Both the position numbers and the translations under genes were made by a program. The notes beneath the pieces are model-generated. The model was not told where the DNA came from. It ran no database searches and saw nothing but the letters and a program-made list of their open reading frames with translations. Shown piece by piece: positions 13,735 through 15,434 of a stretch of 15,434 nucleotides of DNA. Within the stretch, counting starts at the first letter, position 1; every line of letters begins with the position of its first letter. The stretch comes from CAZDRB01 sp964507925 (GTDB taxonomy: Bacteria > Patescibacteriota > Microgenomatia > UBA1400 > UBA12108). The stretch spans positions 1-15,434 of the forward strand of contig CAZDRB010000013.1 in the NCBI GenBank assembly GCA_964507925.1. Direction: 5' to 3'.

Positions 13735-15417
13735 ATGCAGAGGCTAGGAGTGATCTTATCGTTCGTCGTCGTTATTTTCTTTCGTTTTTTCCAGCTTGGT
13801 AGTGTCCCCGAAGGCCTCACCAAGGATGAGGCGTATTACGGCTACGACGCCTACTCAATCATGACGACAGGCAAGGATATCTGGGGCAATAGCCTGCCTC
13901 TCAGATTCAAGTCGACTGGAGAGTACAAGCTCAACCTAACCTACTTTATAATTCCCGCGCTCTCTATTTTTGACTTGAGCGAGCTCTCAGTTCGCTTACC
14001 CTCAGCTGTGTTTGGTGCGCTCACCCTCCCCGTACTCTATCTGACCCTCCGCACCTTTTCGATTGTGCCGTGGCTATCGCTTGGACTCACTGTGATTTTT
14101 GCTTTTTCGCCGTGGTCGTTTGGCATGAGTCGGTTGTTTTACGAGTCCAATGTCGGCTTGTTTTTTGTTGCTCTCGGCTTCTACGGTCTCTTGAAGCAAT
14201 TTGTCGGCAAGCCTGGGCTTGCCGCGGGCCTTGCTCCTTTTGCCCTTGCCCTCTCGAGCTACCTCTACGGACCCTATCTCTATATTGGTGCTTTTATGAT
14301 ATTGGCTGCGGTACTTTTTAAAAAACTCTCACCAAAATCGCTCCTTCTGTACGCGCTCGTGCTCTTTCCTTTGCTTGTCAGTCTGAGCGGTGGTCCTGCC
14401 CTCAAGCGTCTTGATCAGGAATGGGCCCTCAAAATGCCCGGCTATGCTATGGAAACAGATACCGCAAGAATGAATTGCTACTTGAGCTTTAACAAAAACT
14501 CCTCACTTGCCAAGCTCTGCTATCCATTCTGGAACAAGCCAGTCAATCAGATCAAGGAAATCATGGTTACTGCTGCCCGGAGCGTCTCTCCTGAGTTTCT
14601 ATTTTTCCAGGGGGTTAACACCTATGTCACACCCGACAAATACGGCGCCTACCCGACCTCACTGATATTTTTTTATTTTTTTGGCTTTATCGCACTCTCC
14701 CGCCGCCTCGCTAGTCGCAAACATCTTCGCTCACCCGTAGTCTTTCTCCTTCTCGCCCTCGCCGTCTCGACCCTAATCATATCACTTCCCGGTCGGGTCG
14801 AGCTCTACCGTGATCCCGTTGGATTGTATCTATTATTTATCTTTATGGGGCTTGGCGCCTCCTGGTTTGTCACTGCTCTCAAGCAGAGCGCGCCTCGCTT
14901 ATTTTTGCCTGTTCTCATCTTACTGTTTTCGATAATTGCCTTTGATCAGGCCAGGTATCTCCTCGAATACTTCACTTCTTATACCAAAAGTAACCCCTTG
15001 GTTTTTAGCTCAGACGCTAGACAGATCTACGACTACCTGGGAGAGCATCGCGACTATGATTACCTGATTGACCGCAAATTTCACGGCCCGATCTATGCGG
15101 CTTTTTACTGGAAGCTAGATCCAAGGTATTTTCAGACTCAAACTGATTGGACCGAGCCTGATAACTGGGGATGGGTCAATGCTAAGTCAATCGGCAACGT
15201 CTACAGCACCGAGTTTACAATCGAAGAGCTGCTGTGCAAAAAAAAGCAAAACCCAGAATCATCAATCAAGGCGCTCATTGTCTCAGATCCTGACCCACGC
15301 TATAACAAGTTCTCAAGTCTCAAGACCTATGACTTCTCGGGCTCCCTCCACCTTCACGATATTTATGATATCGACTTTCTCTATCAAAATCTACCAAGAG
15401 AAGAAGTCTGCCCCTAA
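13735..15417 (+). CDS. GT39-like (PMT_2) membrane glycosyltransferase, paralogue C (divergent)
   Basis: A 560-residue polytopic enzyme starting MQRLGVIL; an upstream ATG at 13702 lies inside the previous gene and adds only 11 residues. Helix 1 (about 4-20) is followed by KDE at 30-32 where paralogues A and B have WDE, then DIWGN at 48-52 where they have DEWGE, so the acidic pair is kept but the surroundings differ. GEYK at 62-65 matches the same outer loop. Later an outer loop holds two cysteines, C248 and C262, absent from A and B. The soluble C-terminal domain has HGP (450-452), AFY (456-458) and DPRYF (462-466), matching the GEP...FY...DP pattern of the relatives. It pairs with the PIG-V-like gene 7 bp upstream. 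A distinct donor or acceptor from A and B is an inference. Confidence 0.84.
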   Translation: MQRLGVILSFVVVIFFRFFQLGSVPEGLTKDEAYYGYDAYSIMTTGKDIWGNSLPLRFKSTGEYKLNLTYFIIPALSIFDLSELSVRLPSAVFGALTLPVLYLTLRTFSIVPWLSLGLTVIFAFSPWSFGMSRLFYESNVGLFFVALGFYGLLKQFVGKPGLAAGLAPFALALSSYLYGPYLYIGAFMILAAVLFKKLSPKSLLLYALVLFPLLVSLSGGPALKRLDQEWALKMPGYAMETDTARMNCYLSFNKNSSLAKLCYPFWNKPVNQIKEIMVTAARSVSPEFLFFQGVNTYVTPDKYGAYPTSLIFFYFFGFIALSRRLASRKHLRSPVVFLLLALAVSTLIISLPGRVELYRDPVGLYLLFIFMGLGASWFVTALKQSAPRLFLPVLILLFSIIAFDQARYLLEYFTSYTKSNPLVFSSDARQIYDYLGEHRDYDYLIDRKFHGPIYAAFYWKLDPRYFQTQTDWTEPDNWGWVNAKSIGNVYSTEFTIEELLCKKKQNPESSIKALIVSDPDPRYNKFSSLKTYDFSGSLHLHDIYDIDFLYQNLPREEVCP

Positions 15418-15422
15418 AACTT

Positions 15423-15434
15423 ATGAAAGATAAA
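15423..15434 (+). CDS. Start of a further gene, cut by the window edge
   Basis: ATG AAA GAT AAA begins 5 bases after the preceding stop, the same tight stop-to-ATG spacing seen at 4713/4720 and 7133/7138. Only four codons are visible, so nothing can be said about the product. Confidence 0.35.

Noticed and set aside
1..15434. Insertion sequences, tRNA/rRNA genes, CRISPR arrays, riboswitches
   Set aside because: No transposase-like product, terminal inverted repeats, spaced direct repeats or recognisable RNA gene was found; the window is coding throughout.
1..15434. Alternative genetic code with UGA read as glycine
   Set aside because: TGA serves as a clean stop at the ends of the genes at 4720, 8669 (minus) and 9984, each at the expected protein length and in overlap contexts.

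Overview
This 15.4-kb window is almost solid coding sequence. I see 13 protein genes and the first four codons of a 14th. Nearly all encode sugar-transfer machinery for the cell envelope: about ten glycosyltransferases (seven multi-membrane-span GT-C type enzymes or likely members, two GT2, one GT4), two further multi-span proteins related to GT-C folds, and one small membrane-anchored beta-rich protein. There are no housekeeping genes, RNA genes, transposases or CRISPR arrays, and no gene-free stretch longer than about 25 bases.

The organism is most likely a Candidate Phyla Radiation bacterium (Patescibacteria, perhaps Microgenomates-like). This is inferred from the extreme gene packing, the mid-40s GC feel, the many divergent GT39-like paralogues with polyprenyl-linked sugar chemistry, short proteins, and start sites that mostly lack Shine-Dalgarno sequences. 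TGA acts as a stop in several genes, so the standard bacterial code holds and the UGA-recoded Gracilibacteria/Absconditabacteria are excluded. No phylogenetic marker is present, so the assignment is tentative.

Layout. Left block, plus strand, 1-8766: GT87-like mannosyltransferase (3' part), beta-rich anchored protein, GT39-like, GT2 (rhamnosyltransferase-like), PIG-V-like, GT39-like paralogue A, GT2 (WaaE-like), and a PTPS-related membrane protein. Middle, minus strand, 8669-9961: one GT-C-like membrane protein. It overlaps the left block tail to tail by 98 bp and is divergent from the right block with only 22 bp between start codons. Right block, plus strand, 9984 to the window edge: GT39-like paralogue B, GT4, a second PIG-V-like, GT39-like paralogue C, then the start of another gene. 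Several neighbouring genes overlap by 4-29 bp, so each plus-strand block is probably one or more polycistronic transcripts.

How they could work together (inference): GT2 and GT4 enzymes build lipid-linked or nucleotide-sugar-dependent glycans on the inner face. The GT-C enzymes then use polyprenyl-phosphate sugars on the outer face to add residues to a glycan, lipid or surface protein. The order PIG-V-like then GT39-like occurs twice, suggesting a duplicated two-gene module. The most interesting non-coding signals are -10-like hexamers exactly 6 nt before several start codons (likely leaderless mRNAs) and a symmetrical shared -10 element that could drive the divergent pair at 9959-9986.
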